A stretch of DNA of 44,156 nucleotides from Christensenella sp. UBA4263. Its GTDB lineage: Bacteria > Bacillota > Clostridia > Christensenellales > Aristaeellaceae. Under the pieces are notes generated by a model. That model was not told where the DNA came from and ran no database searches. It saw nothing but the letters and a program-made list of their open reading frames with translations. The stretch is taken from the NCBI GenBank assembly GCA_002395225.1, contig DGWH01000018.1:44323-88478 (forward strand). Direction: 5' to 3'. Made by a program: the position numbers and the translations under genes. This document shows positions 8,481 through 15,162 of the stretch, piece by piece; position 1 is the first letter of the stretch, and every line of letters starts with the position of its first letter.

Positions 8481-8798
8481 CTGCGGGTACATTGGATGCG
8501 GTAGGCCCGGAAAGGCATCCGCCATTTCGAACACCCGTGTCCTCGCCTGGGTCACCCCTCTGAGGAGCTCCCGTCCGCTTGGGCGACGGAATGTTCTTTA
8601 CACAATGAAAGGTGGAAAGAATGATCTGGGCTGAGCGCGAAACAGATCGAATGGAAGAATGGATGACGGGCGCTGAACGCTGACGAAGACGCTGTCTGTC
8701 AAATTCATTTACAGAGCCCGATGTGCAGCGTTATTGTTCATCTGCACCTGAACCGGCTTCCGCACATCCCGTTCCCGCCGCATCCAATGTACCCGCAG
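8481..8798. repeat. Intergenic element closed by a perfect 21-bp inverted repeat; possible structured RNA or miniature element
   Basis: Bases 8481-8501 are the exact reverse complement of 8778-8798 (21 of 21). The 276 bases between them carry further local stems: GGATGC/GCATCC (8493-8519), CCGT..CGC with GCG.ACGG around the loop TTGG (near 8572-8590), GATCTG/CAGATC (near 8622-8647) and GTGCAG/CTGCAC (near 8722-8747). The first local stem uses bases of the left repeat arm, so it would compete with long-range pairing. No coding frame is convincing and no target duplication flanks the arms. None of the RNase P, tmRNA or SRP RNA motifs I know was found on either strand. This element fills most of the 8448-8803 gap. 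The strand is undetermined. Confidence 0.55.
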
Positions 8799-8803
8799 CC
8801 GGT

Positions 8804-9442
8804 TTATTTTCCGGCGGATGTCAGGAACAGTTCAAAGGCTTCGTCAAATGTCGCGTTCACATCAAACGGCGGCGTATAACTGACGGTGGAGGTAATCATG
8901 CACAGATCAATTCTAGCAGAGATTTCCTCCGCCTTTTTGTTCAGTGCACCCAGTTCCCGGCGAATCACATTCCGGTCAAAATTGATCGTCTTCACGCGCC
9001 GTACATCACAGGTATAGGCGACCTGCTCACCGTCCACATTGAAACGGTAGCCCTGTCCACCGCCAAAGAGAATCCGCTCGGAATCCCGGAGCTGATTCAT
9101 GGACCGCAGGACGCGGACAACGTTCTGCCGGCAGCTGTTCAGACTGATTTCACTGTCCATATCCATGTCAAGGGAATCTTTGGCCTTGCGGATGGCGGCG
9201 GCCAGCTTTCCTCTTTCCTCCAGCAGGTAGACAAGAAACGTGACCACTTCGGTGATTTTATCATAGTAAACCATCTCAGGCTGCTCAAGGACCGTTTCAT
9301 CCTCCGCCTCATTCATCACTTTATGACGCAGATAGGTGTTTTTCACCTGTGTCGTATATTCCTCGTTTTCAAGGATCTGTTCTGCCTCACTCATCAGTTC
9401 CTGATACTTGTTTGACAGACGGAACGCTTCTTTCAGATTCAT
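8804..9442 (-). CDS. Uncharacterised 212-residue protein
   Basis: I do not recognise this protein. It starts at ATG 9442 with GAGAGGAG upstream and has its own consensus-like promoter. The N-terminal 90 residues are highly charged and probably helical or coiled coil (LSNKYQELMSEAEQILENEE). A helix near 70-90 and the patch ILFGGGQGYRFNVDGEQVAY (about 124-143) stand out, followed by another charged helix and the end SYTPPFDVNATFDEAFELFL. There is no signal peptide, membrane helix or known catalytic motif. It is probably cytoplasmic. The stop codon lies six bases from the 21-bp inverted repeat, so that element may sit in its 3' untranslated region. Codon use resembles its neighbours. Confidence 0.7.
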   Translation of the reverse strand: MNLKEAFRLSNKYQELMSEAEQILENEEYTTQVKNTYLRHKVMNEAEDETVLEQPEMVYYDKITEVVTFLVYLLEERGKLAAAIRKAKDSLDMDMDSEISLNSCRQNVVRVLRSMNQLRDSERILFGGGQGYRFNVDGEQVAYTCDVRRVKTINFDRNVIRRELGALNKKAEEISARIDLCMITSTVSYTPPFDVNATFDEAFELFLTSAGK

Positions 9443-9475
9443 CTCAGGGCTCCTCTCTCAATTCTGAATGTCTGC

Positions 9476-9504
9476 ATTGTATCGCAGTTGCCGATGACCG
9501 TCAA
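9476..9504 (-). promoter_or_regulatory. Promoter of the 212-residue protein gene
   Basis: On the minus strand TTGACG (9499-9504), a 17-base spacer and TACAAT (9476-9481) lie about 35 bases upstream of the start codon. Confidence 0.7.
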
Positions 9505-9583
9505 TCAACCGGCCGTTGAAAACCGGGAAAAGCGGCAGTTCATCCAATCCGGACACGGGAAACGAACAGATGAGCAAAGCAGT

Positions 9584-10339
9584 TCATTTCTCAGCGGATG
9601 ATTCCGTTTCTGCTCTGTCACAGTAAATCTGAATGGCCCGGTCAACAAATTCCCCCGTTCCGGCCCCGCCGGTGCTGTCGATATTCTGCGTCATTTCACC
9701 GCCGCCGGAATACATCTTTCCCAGGCTTCTGAGAATCGGCGTTGTACAGCGGTACATATGGTCCGTAATAAAGCGCTGGATCCTTCGGACAAGATTCTGT
9801 GCCTCAGGCGAATCCGGACGCCCGTTTTTCAGTTCTCCGGCCTCTTTGAAAAGCAGCATGAAACGGTCTGCCAGCAGCGCTTCCTCATCGCTGGTTCTGT
9901 TCCCCGCTTTCGCCTGCATCTCTTTGTACTGCTCGCTGTCACCGTACAGCTCTTTTGCCTGCCTTGCATACGCCTCCAGTTTGCTGCGGTCAAAAGGTTT
10001 AAAATCCATGTGTTTCCCTCCATGCGTTTTGATTTCCTCGGCAAAGCTGAGCAGGTTCTCGATGTGTTCTTTCTTCAGCCTCAGCAGTTCAATCTGCTGC
10101 TCCAGCAGCTTTTCCCGATTAAGATCAGGCTGATCCAGGATCGCCTTGATGTCTTTCAGCGGAAATTCCAGTTCCCGAAAGAACAGAATGTCCTGAAGCC
10201 GGGCAAGATCCGCTTCCTCATACAGCCTGTATCCTGAATCCGTATGGCCTGCAGGATGCAGAAGTCCAATCTGGTCATAGTAATGCAGCGTTCGAACACT
10301 CACCCCGGTAAGCCGGCTCACCTTGTGTACCGTCATCAT
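9584..10339 (-). CDS. MerR-family regulator with TipAS-like C-terminal domain
   Basis: 251 residues from ATG 10339, chosen because GGGAG lies eight bases upstream and the MerR domain begins right there (MMTVHKVSRLTGVSVRTLHY). A longer frame to 10435 has no ribosome binding site. Residues 1-75 are the winged-helix DNA-binding domain with the typical LHYYDQIGLL and GYRLYEEADL motifs. A long dimerisation helix follows (QQIELLRLKKEHIENLL). Residues about 110-245 resemble the TipAS drug-binding fold, ending in the IQRFITDHMYRCTTPILRSL region. TipAL-type regulators bind drugs and twist their promoter to activate it. A matching operator lies upstream of this gene, so autoregulation is inferred. No drug pump or modifying gene is adjacent. 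Confidence 0.88.
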   Translation of the reverse strand: MMTVHKVSRLTGVSVRTLHYYDQIGLLHPAGHTDSGYRLYEEADLARLQDILFFRELEFPLKDIKAILDQPDLNREKLLEQQIELLRLKKEHIENLLSFAEEIKTHGGKHMDFKPFDRSKLEAYARQAKELYGDSEQYKEMQAKAGNRTSDEEALLADRFMLLFKEAGELKNGRPDSPEAQNLVRRIQRFITDHMYRCTTPILRSLGKMYSGGGEMTQNIDSTGGAGTGEFVDRAIQIYCDRAETESSAEK

Positions 10340-10454
10340 CTCATTCACTCCCATATCCCGCCGTCCGGTCATCCGGCTCATGGTTATTTCGCGGTCCCTG
10401 TCTGGTTTTGCTGAATGGAACTCAGTTCTGCTCATCTCTGTATCGGATACGAAT

Positions 10455-10485
10455 ACGATACACCCTGACGCAGCGTCAGGGTCAA
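10455..10485 (-). promoter_or_regulatory. MerR-type promoter with dyad operator
   Basis: On the minus strand TTGACC (10480-10485) and TATCGT (10455-10460) are separated by 19 bases. This stretched spacing is characteristic of MerR-activated promoters. The spacer is filled by a perfect dyad (10462-10482) with 10-base arms ACCCTGACGC and GCGTCAGGGT around one central base. It lies about 115 bases upstream of the MerR/TipAS start codon, pointing into that gene. Confidence 0.8.
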
Positions 10486-10506
10486 GAGCATTTCGGGATT
10501 TTCTTC

Positions 10507-10538
10507 AAAAAAATCAAAACCGCCGGAAACGGCGGTTA
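10507..10538 (-). terminator. Rho-independent terminator after the GGDEF gene
   Basis: On the minus strand AACCGCCG, loop TTTC and CGGCGGTT are followed by TTGATTTTTTT. It ends the cyclic-di-GMP operon before the MerR promoter. Confidence 0.85.
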
Positions 10539-10606
10539 AGTGTGAAAGTCTCCCTGCCCGGACATATTCCGTATGACCGGTTTGGAAATCCGGGCGGAAC
10601 CCGGGA

Positions 10607-11743
10607 TCATTCCTGCTTCAGAACAGGCTGCGCCATTTTGCTGCAGATCCGGTTTTTGCCTCCTGCCTTTGCCTCGTAAAGGAGTTCATCCACGTTATGC
10701 ATGATCTGTTTGATATCATTTTCCGAGTTGCAGGGAACGACCCCGCCGCTGATGGTCACGATCAGTTCCGGGACTTCCTTAAAGCGCAGCATGTCAATCT
10801 TCTGCCGCATGGCATCGACCCGAGCAACGGCTTCCTCAAGGCTTGAGGCGGTCAGCAGACACACGAATTCTTCCCCGCCGTATCGGGAGGCCATTTCCCC
10901 GCGCTTTGGATCGGCTGACTCATCAAGCACATGCGCGACGGCGGCAAGAACGGTATCGCCGAAGGAATGCCCGTATGTATCATTCAGATGTTTGAAATTA
11001 TCCACATCGAACATGGCGATGTACTGATGATCCCGGGAGAGTTTCTCCGACCGTTCGGCCGGATGATCATTGTACACAATTTCGAGCCTGCGAAACAGTT
11101 CGCGGCGGTTATACAGCCCGGAAAGCGCGTCTCTGGTAGACAGATTCCGCAGTTTTTCCATCAGGACTTCGTTGTGACGCCGCTCACGGTCGTAAGCCGT
11201 CAGGATGAGGGTGGTGATGGCATACACGGACATGCCGGAAAGGAAAAGGGTTGTCTGAACATCCAGAAAATGCTGCTGTTCGGTCATCGGGCTCACCAGC
11301 GCCGGATGTTTGTGGGCGATATACAGCGTCAGCTGCATCACCAGAAGGGAGGCGGTAAATAAGATCCAGCTGAGACTGCCGCGGAGGGTGATTCCAACCA
11401 GAAACAGACCTGCCAGGAAAAACAGGATTACCCCGCTGTAGATTCCCCCGGATGGAAAGAAGATCGACGGAAAGAACAGAAAATTGATGGCAAGAACCAT
11501 CAGCACTTTCTGCATCTGCCGATGACGGGGATAACGGATACTGATCACGCTGAGAATCATGGTAAACACAAAGATCATGGCGGTCATCAGCACCACGGAC
11601 AGGTTCAGTCCCTGAAATATTCCCACCACGGAACAGACCAGTCCGGCCACGTTTGCCACGAACAGTGTCATGAAGTAGATCCGTTCGTCCAGGGATTCAA
11701 GGGATCCCCAGAACTGTGTGATCTTTCTTATGAACCCATTCAA
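10607..11743 (-). CDS. Membrane diguanylate cyclase (GGDEF)
   Basis: 378 residues. It is expected to condense two GTP into cyclic di-GMP at the membrane. Residues about 22-185 hold roughly six hydrophobic helices forming an uncharacterised membrane sensor. Residues about 200-370 are the GGDEF domain: LSGLYNRRELFRRL near 207, FDVDNFKHLNDTYGH near 245, and an intact GGEEF signature at 289-293. The inhibitory RxxD site is absent (RGEM is at that position), so product inhibition through it is unlikely. The start is TTG at 11743 with GGAGGGG seven bases upstream; the overlapping ATG reads M-G-S-stop. It lies 28 bases downstream of the GGDEF-EAL gene, in the same operon, and is followed by a terminator. 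Confidence 0.92.
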   Translation of the reverse strand: MNGFIRKITQFWGSLESLDERIYFMTLFVANVAGLVCSVVGIFQGLNLSVVLMTAMIFVFTMILSVISIRYPRHRQMQKVLMVLAINFLFFPSIFFPSGGIYSGVILFFLAGLFLVGITLRGSLSWILFTASLLVMQLTLYIAHKHPALVSPMTEQQHFLDVQTTLFLSGMSVYAITTLILTAYDRERRHNEVLMEKLRNLSTRDALSGLYNRRELFRRLEIVYNDHPAERSEKLSRDHQYIAMFDVDNFKHLNDTYGHSFGDTVLAAVAHVLDESADPKRGEMASRYGGEEFVCLLTASSLEEAVARVDAMRQKIDMLRFKEVPELIVTISGGVVPCNSENDIKQIMHNVDELLYEAKAGGKNRICSKMAQPVLKQE

Positions 11744-11771
11744 TCGGAAACCCCTCCGAATCTGTCAGAAT

Positions 11772-13469
11772 TTAGTTTTCTTCCTTTTGAGTCTCATAAG
11801 TACGAATTTTCAGGCGCCTGGTAAAATCTTCAAAATTCAGAGGTCTGTCAAAATAGAAGCCCTGAATAATGTCCGAGCCAATCTGTCTGGCAAACTTGAG
11901 CTGTTCCTCGGTTTCCACGCCTTCCGAAACCGAAATCTTGTTGAGGCGGTTGATCATCTTTGAGATGCTCTCAAGAATGACCCGGTCCGTATCCCCCTTT
12001 TCATCCAGATCATCAAAGAAACTCTTATCGAGTTTAATGACATCCAGTTCAAGGTTCTTAAACATGCTGAGAGAGGAATATCCGGTGCCAAAGTCATCCA
12101 GTGAAACCCTGATTCCGTTTTCATGCATGATCTTGACAAAATCCTCAAGGGCAGCGTAGTTCTCATGAAAACAGGATTCCGTGATTTCAATTTCCAGGTA
12201 TTTGCCGTCCACGTTGTACCGGTTGATGGTATCCAGGGTTTTATGAATCAGCTGTTCATCATAAAAATCCTGCTGCGAAAAGTTCACGGAAACCGGCACC
12301 GGCTCAATCCCCGCATCCAGCCAGGCGCGAATATCCCGGCAGACACATTCAAGCATATACTGATCAAGGCTTGAAATCAGTCCGGTCATCTCAGCGATGG
12401 GAATAAACTCCCCCGGCGAAACCATCCGCCCGTCATGATTCCAGCGGCACAGGGCCTCGCAGCCGTACAGACGGCTGTTGCTTGCACGCACTTTCGGCTG
12501 ATAAAGCGGAAGAAACTCGCCTTTTTCGATGGCGTCGGGAATGATCATGGAGACTTTCTTTGCCCGCATGGTTTCATTCATGAGCTCTTCATCGAAATAC
12601 GAGACGGTCTGCTGGGCACGCTTGGCTCTCTGGAAGGCAAAGTTGGCATTATTCAGAATGATGTCAATGGTATCTTTTTCGCGCGCCAGGTAGACCCCGA
12701 CTCTGGAACGGACGTTCACCAGGACTTTCTGCCCCTCGTTCATCGTGGTAAGGGACATATTCATTGCCAGAGCCATGAATTCTTCCATATGCGCTTTCCG
12801 GATCAGCGCAAAGAAATTATCGCCGCCAAGACGGGCCACGCTTTCCTTGCGTGTGTCAAGAAAGTTGTTCAGACGAAGGGCATATTCCTTCATGACCGCA
12901 TTTGCACCAGGCTGTGACAGCTGCTGATTCAGGACTTTAAAGTTTTTCAGATTGATAAACAGCCCGGCATAATCACTCATCTTGACGTTCCGCTGGAGCC
13001 GCTTTCCGAAACGAATGATTCCCTCGTTGTTGACCAGTCCGGTCAGGAGGTCAATATACGGGGCTTCCTGCTGATAGCGGATCATATTACACCGGCTGAG
13101 GGAAATGTTGATCAGCTTCAAAACCGCTTCAATCTGTTTTTTTTCTTCCTCTGTCCAGATGTGTCCTTTCCAGGGAAAAACAGTGGCGGTTCCTTTGGTG
13201 AAACTGAGGGCTGGATATTCAAGCTTCATTGCCGACTCAATTCCGTCTACCTCATCGTGATAGAAGTTGGTAAACGTATCCGCTTTTCCTCGAACCTCAT
13301 AAACATTTGGTTCGGTCTCTACACGGAAATCGATTCGTGCAATGTAAAGCTGGGTGGCAAATTGTGCGATATTGGGCTGAAGCTTATCGTAAAAGTCACG
13401 GATGCTCGGCTCCGCCATTTCTGACTTGAAGATGAGTTCATACAGACCATTAATATTTCTGTCATCCAT
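11772..13469 (-). CDS. Cyclic-di-GMP phosphodiesterase with degenerate GGDEF and intact EAL domain
   Basis: 565 residues from ATG 13469. An ATG at 13478 is only one base from the GGGAGA ribosome binding site, whereas this one is ten bases away. No membrane helix is seen. Residues 1-125 are an unassigned sensor-like region. Residues about 140-300 are a GGDEF fold whose signature reads GGDNF (215-219), so cyclase activity is doubtful; it may bind GTP as a regulator. Residues about 310-560 are an EAL domain with EAL (338-340), SVNFS (394-398), EITES, LDDFGTGYSS near 457, KLDKSF, SEGVE and IQGFYF. The metal and catalytic residues are present, so cyclic-di-GMP hydrolysis is likely. It shares an operon with the active-looking GGEEF cyclase downstream. 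Confidence 0.92.
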   Translation of the reverse strand: MDDRNINGLYELIFKSEMAEPSIRDFYDKLQPNIAQFATQLYIARIDFRVETEPNVYEVRGKADTFTNFYHDEVDGIESAMKLEYPALSFTKGTATVFPWKGHIWTEEEKKQIEAVLKLINISLSRCNMIRYQQEAPYIDLLTGLVNNEGIIRFGKRLQRNVKMSDYAGLFINLKNFKVLNQQLSQPGANAVMKEYALRLNNFLDTRKESVARLGGDNFFALIRKAHMEEFMALAMNMSLTTMNEGQKVLVNVRSRVGVYLAREKDTIDIILNNANFAFQRAKRAQQTVSYFDEELMNETMRAKKVSMIIPDAIEKGEFLPLYQPKVRASNSRLYGCEALCRWNHDGRMVSPGEFIPIAEMTGLISSLDQYMLECVCRDIRAWLDAGIEPVPVSVNFSQQDFYDEQLIHKTLDTINRYNVDGKYLEIEITESCFHENYAALEDFVKIMHENGIRVSLDDFGTGYSSLSMFKNLELDVIKLDKSFFDDLDEKGDTDRVILESISKMINRLNKISVSEGVETEEQLKFARQIGSDIIQGFYFDRPLNFEDFTRRLKIRTYETQKEEN

Positions 13470-13555
13470 GAATACCATTCTCCCGTATGTTTAATGAAAG
13501 TGACTCGTTTCAGCCCGAGAAGAAAGGATTCTGAAACTGAAAACAAATCTATGTG

Positions 13556-13584
13556 ATACTATCATGAATTCCGGGTTTTAGCAA
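13556..13584 (-). promoter_or_regulatory. Promoter of the cyclic-di-GMP operon
   Basis: On the minus strand TTGCTA (13579-13584), a 17-base spacer and TAGTAT (13556-13561) with an extended -10 TGA just upstream lie about 87 bases before the start codon. Confidence 0.6.
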
Positions 13585-13686
13585 TAGCGCAGTTTTACTG
13601 TTTTTTTGATCTTCCGGCGTACACTGTCCGAAAAGAATCGATCGTCTGCACGGCCTGCCCCCCAGCAGCTAAACCGGCCTCCCATG

Positions 13687-13713
13687 AAAAAAAGGATGAG
13701 CCATTGCTCACCC
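13687..13713 (-). terminator. Rho-independent terminator after the lipoprotein gene
   Basis: On the minus strand GGGTGAGC and GCTCATCC form an eight-pair stem with one G-U pair, followed by seven T residues. With the promoter at 13556-13584 it accounts for the main signals in the 13470-13820 gap. Confidence 0.8.
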
Positions 13714-13820
13714 TTTTCACAAAACAGGCAGTTTCAATGCAATTGAACGCACTGATCAGACCCGAACGTGTTCATATCTGACAGACAGAATGCTGTCCGA
13801 AAAGCATCCGGAAATCCGGA

Positions 13821-14042
13821 TTATTTGGTGGTGGTGGTCTCGTTTGTGACCTTTACCCCATCCGGACCGGCCTCGGCGCCAACATTGGAGGTGACGGTGT
13901 TGGTCTTCGTCTCTCCGTTTTCATCCGTTACACTGGTTGAAACGCTGAAGGAAGAGGAGCTGGAGAAGCTGCAGGCTGAGAGCGTGAAAAGCATCAGGAC
14001 TGCCAGTGCCAGAAGGATCAGTTTCTTTGCGTTGTTTTTCAT
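13821..14042 (-). CDS. Small Ser/Thr-rich lipoprotein
   Basis: 73 residues from ATG 14042, chosen because GGAG lies 11 bases upstream and a lipoprotein signal peptide begins there. The frame extends further upstream, but without a ribosome binding site. The signal is MKNNAKK, a Leu/Ala core and the lipobox LSAC with the lipidated cysteine at residue 24. The mature part is only about 50 residues: a serine run, then Thr/Ser/Val-rich sequence ending TNETTTTK. It should be anchored on the outer face of the membrane. No domain is recognised. It has its own terminator and no obvious partner gene. Confidence 0.8.
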   Translation of the reverse strand: MKNNAKKLILLALAVLMLFTLSACSFSSSSSFSVSTSVTDENGETKTNTVTSNVGAEAGPDGVKVTNETTTTK

Positions 14043-14332
14043 GGTTGTCTGTTCTCCTTTGATTAAAAAATAGTACAAAAAGCGATTGATCGGACGTGTC
14101 CCGAAAGACTGCCCTGCAGCCTCGGAAACTTTCATGCGCTTTATATCAAAACGTCAGAATCAAACGATACGGACATTTCAAGCCGGAATGACAGAGCTGA
14201 AATCTGCAGCTGTCAGGGATCACAGGTGCAAACAGGACTGTCTAATGGGACGGCTTTGTTTGCAGCAATTCCGGTTCAGTATCTCGCAGAATCTCTGCCA
14301 GTACTCTACATTTGCCAAAAAAACAGGAGAGA
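14043..14332. other. Gene-free stretch upstream of the lipoprotein gene
   Basis: I see no gene here. Several short frames exist on both strands but lack ribosome binding sites or recognisable sequence. A TATAAA lies near 14145-14150 on the minus strand without a good -35 partner, so the lipoprotein promoter remains uncertain. Confidence 0.5.
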
Positions 14333-14367
14333 AAGAAAAATGGAAGCTTTGATTTACAAAGCTTCCA
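14333..14367 (-). terminator. Rho-independent terminator after the tRNA pair
   Basis: A perfect 11-base-pair stem (TGGAAGCTTTG with CAAAGCTTCCA, 14341-14367) with a five-base loop is followed on the minus strand by TTTTTCTTTCT. It begins five bases after the tRNA-Pro gene. Confidence 0.85.
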
Positions 14368-14371
14368 CAAG

Positions 14372-14445
14372 TCGAGGTGACAGGATTTGAACCTGCGACT
14401 TTTTGGTCCCGAACCAAACGCGCTACCAAGCTGCGCTACACCTCG
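14372..14445 (-). tRNA. tRNA-Pro (anticodon CGG)
   Basis: 74 bases. Acceptor arms CGAGGTG and CACCTCG pair fully, with discriminator A. The D arm region is TAGCGCAGCTTGGTAGCGC, the anticodon stem is TTTGG/CCAAA around the loop TTCGGGA (anticodon CGG, reading CCG), and the T loop is GGTTCAAATCC. The 3' CCA is not encoded. It lies six bases after tRNA-Thr in the same transcript. Confidence 0.95.
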
Positions 14446-14451
14446 TTAAAG

Positions 14452-14524
14452 AGCCAAAGAAGGGACTCGAACCCTTGACCTGCGGTTTACGAAACCGCTG
14501 CTCTACCGACTGAGCCACTTTGGC
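14452..14524 (-). tRNA. tRNA-Thr (anticodon CGT)
   Basis: 73 bases. Acceptor arms GCCAAAG and CTTTGGC pair fully, with discriminator U. The anticodon stem is GCGGT/ACCGC around the loop TTCGTAA (anticodon CGT, reading ACG), and the T loop is GGTTCGAGTCC. The 3' CCA is not encoded. It is the first gene after a perfect consensus promoter. Confidence 0.95.
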
Positions 14525-14545
14525 GTTGCCGCTCAACAGTTAGGG

Positions 14546-14574
14546 ATTATAACAGTGTTCCATTAAAATGTCAA
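14546..14574 (-). promoter_or_regulatory. Perfect consensus promoter of the tRNA-Thr/tRNA-Pro unit
   Basis: On the minus strand TTGACA (14569-14574), exactly 17 bases and TATAAT (14546-14551) lie 22 bases before tRNA-Thr. The upstream sequence is AT-rich and could act as an UP element. A 9-base inverted repeat (14561-14569 with 14581-14589) brackets the -35 box. Confidence 0.9.
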
Positions 14575-14628
14575 CATCAAATTTTAATGCATTAATTTAT
14601 GCAATTTGAACATTTTTCGGCAAAGGAC

Positions 14629-14674
14629 TGAAGGATCCCCATTCCTGCTGAAAGCAAAAACAGCGGATCCTTCA
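14629..14674. repeat. Inverted repeat downstream of the ATPase remnant
   Basis: TGAAGGATCC (14629-14638) is exactly repeated in reverse complement at 14665-14674, and a nested GCTG/CAGC lies in the 26-base loop. No T-run follows on either strand, so a terminator role is doubtful. Confidence 0.6.
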
Positions 14675-14730
14675 ATGAGATAACCCCTGCTCCCCTGGCT
14701 TGTTTCAGTGGATGCATCCGCGCTGCAGTA

Positions 14731-15066
14731 CTATACGATGCCTTCAATAAGAAGCTTGTCACCAAACTTTACATCGTATACTCCGGTTTCTTTGTGTTTG
14801 TTGAAGCTGAAACTGAGCATATATCCTCCTGTTTTGAAAACCGCATCACTGATGTCCTGAAAATCCAGGTTAAGAAGAATAAACTTCTCGCTCAGCACTT
14901 TCCCCAGCCCATCCAGCGTAGTTGTCTTTCCATATTGCCTCCCACGATTGATGGTAACGTATTTCCCGTCATCGACGAGCTTTTGTATCTCAGCAATTCT
15001 TTCGGAAAGATCTGCCATATAGTGTTTTGAAGGAATGCACACACCTGTCGTATTAAACTGCTTCAT
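14731..15066 (-). pseudogene. Collapsed remnant of an AAA-ATPase-like / PD-(D/E)XK family gene
   Basis: 111 codons from ATG 15066 (AAGGAG nine bases upstream). Residues 1-65 match the start of the large family with an AAA-ATPase_like N-terminal and a PD-(D/E)XK nuclease-like C-terminal domain: FNTTGVCIPSKHYMADLSER, then the P-loop region INRGRQYGKTTTLDGL. After LDFQDISDAVFKT the sequence passes directly to GGYMLSFSFNKHKETGVYDV and DKLLIEGIV, which look like the very C-terminus of the same family. Full members are several hundred residues long, so most of the ATPase and nuclease appears to have been lost by an in-frame internal deletion. The residual protein keeps a Walker A-like GRQYGKTT but no Walker B or nuclease core. 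Function is very unlikely. Confidence 0.72.
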
Positions 15067-15088
15067 CCGTTTATTCTCCTTTATGAAG

Positions 15089-15120
15089 ATAACCCCCACT
15101 TGCAGAAAAGTGGGGGTTAT
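15089..15120. repeat. Perfect 13-bp inverted repeat between the dehydratase gene and the ATPase remnant
   Basis: ATAACCCCCACTT (15089-15101) pairs exactly with 15108-15120 across a six-base loop. No T-run follows on either strand. It could still stop or stabilise the transcript of the dehydratase gene that ends at 15163, or mark an old insertion boundary. Confidence 0.65.
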
Positions 15121-15162
15121 GGCGTAGCCAGGGTTGTCTCTGAATGAAGTTCATCCGTGCCC

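Noticed and set aside
8481..8798. RNase P RNA, tmRNA, SRP RNA or T-box leader
   Set aside because: The closed-end layout suggested these, but GAGGAAAGTC, the tRNA-like tmRNA ends, the SRP GGAAG loop context and the T-box TGGNACCGCG were not found on either strand.
14220..14429. 69-codon frame with VAGSNPVTST-like sequence
   Set aside because: This is the usual false translation across a tRNA gene (tRNA-Pro here).
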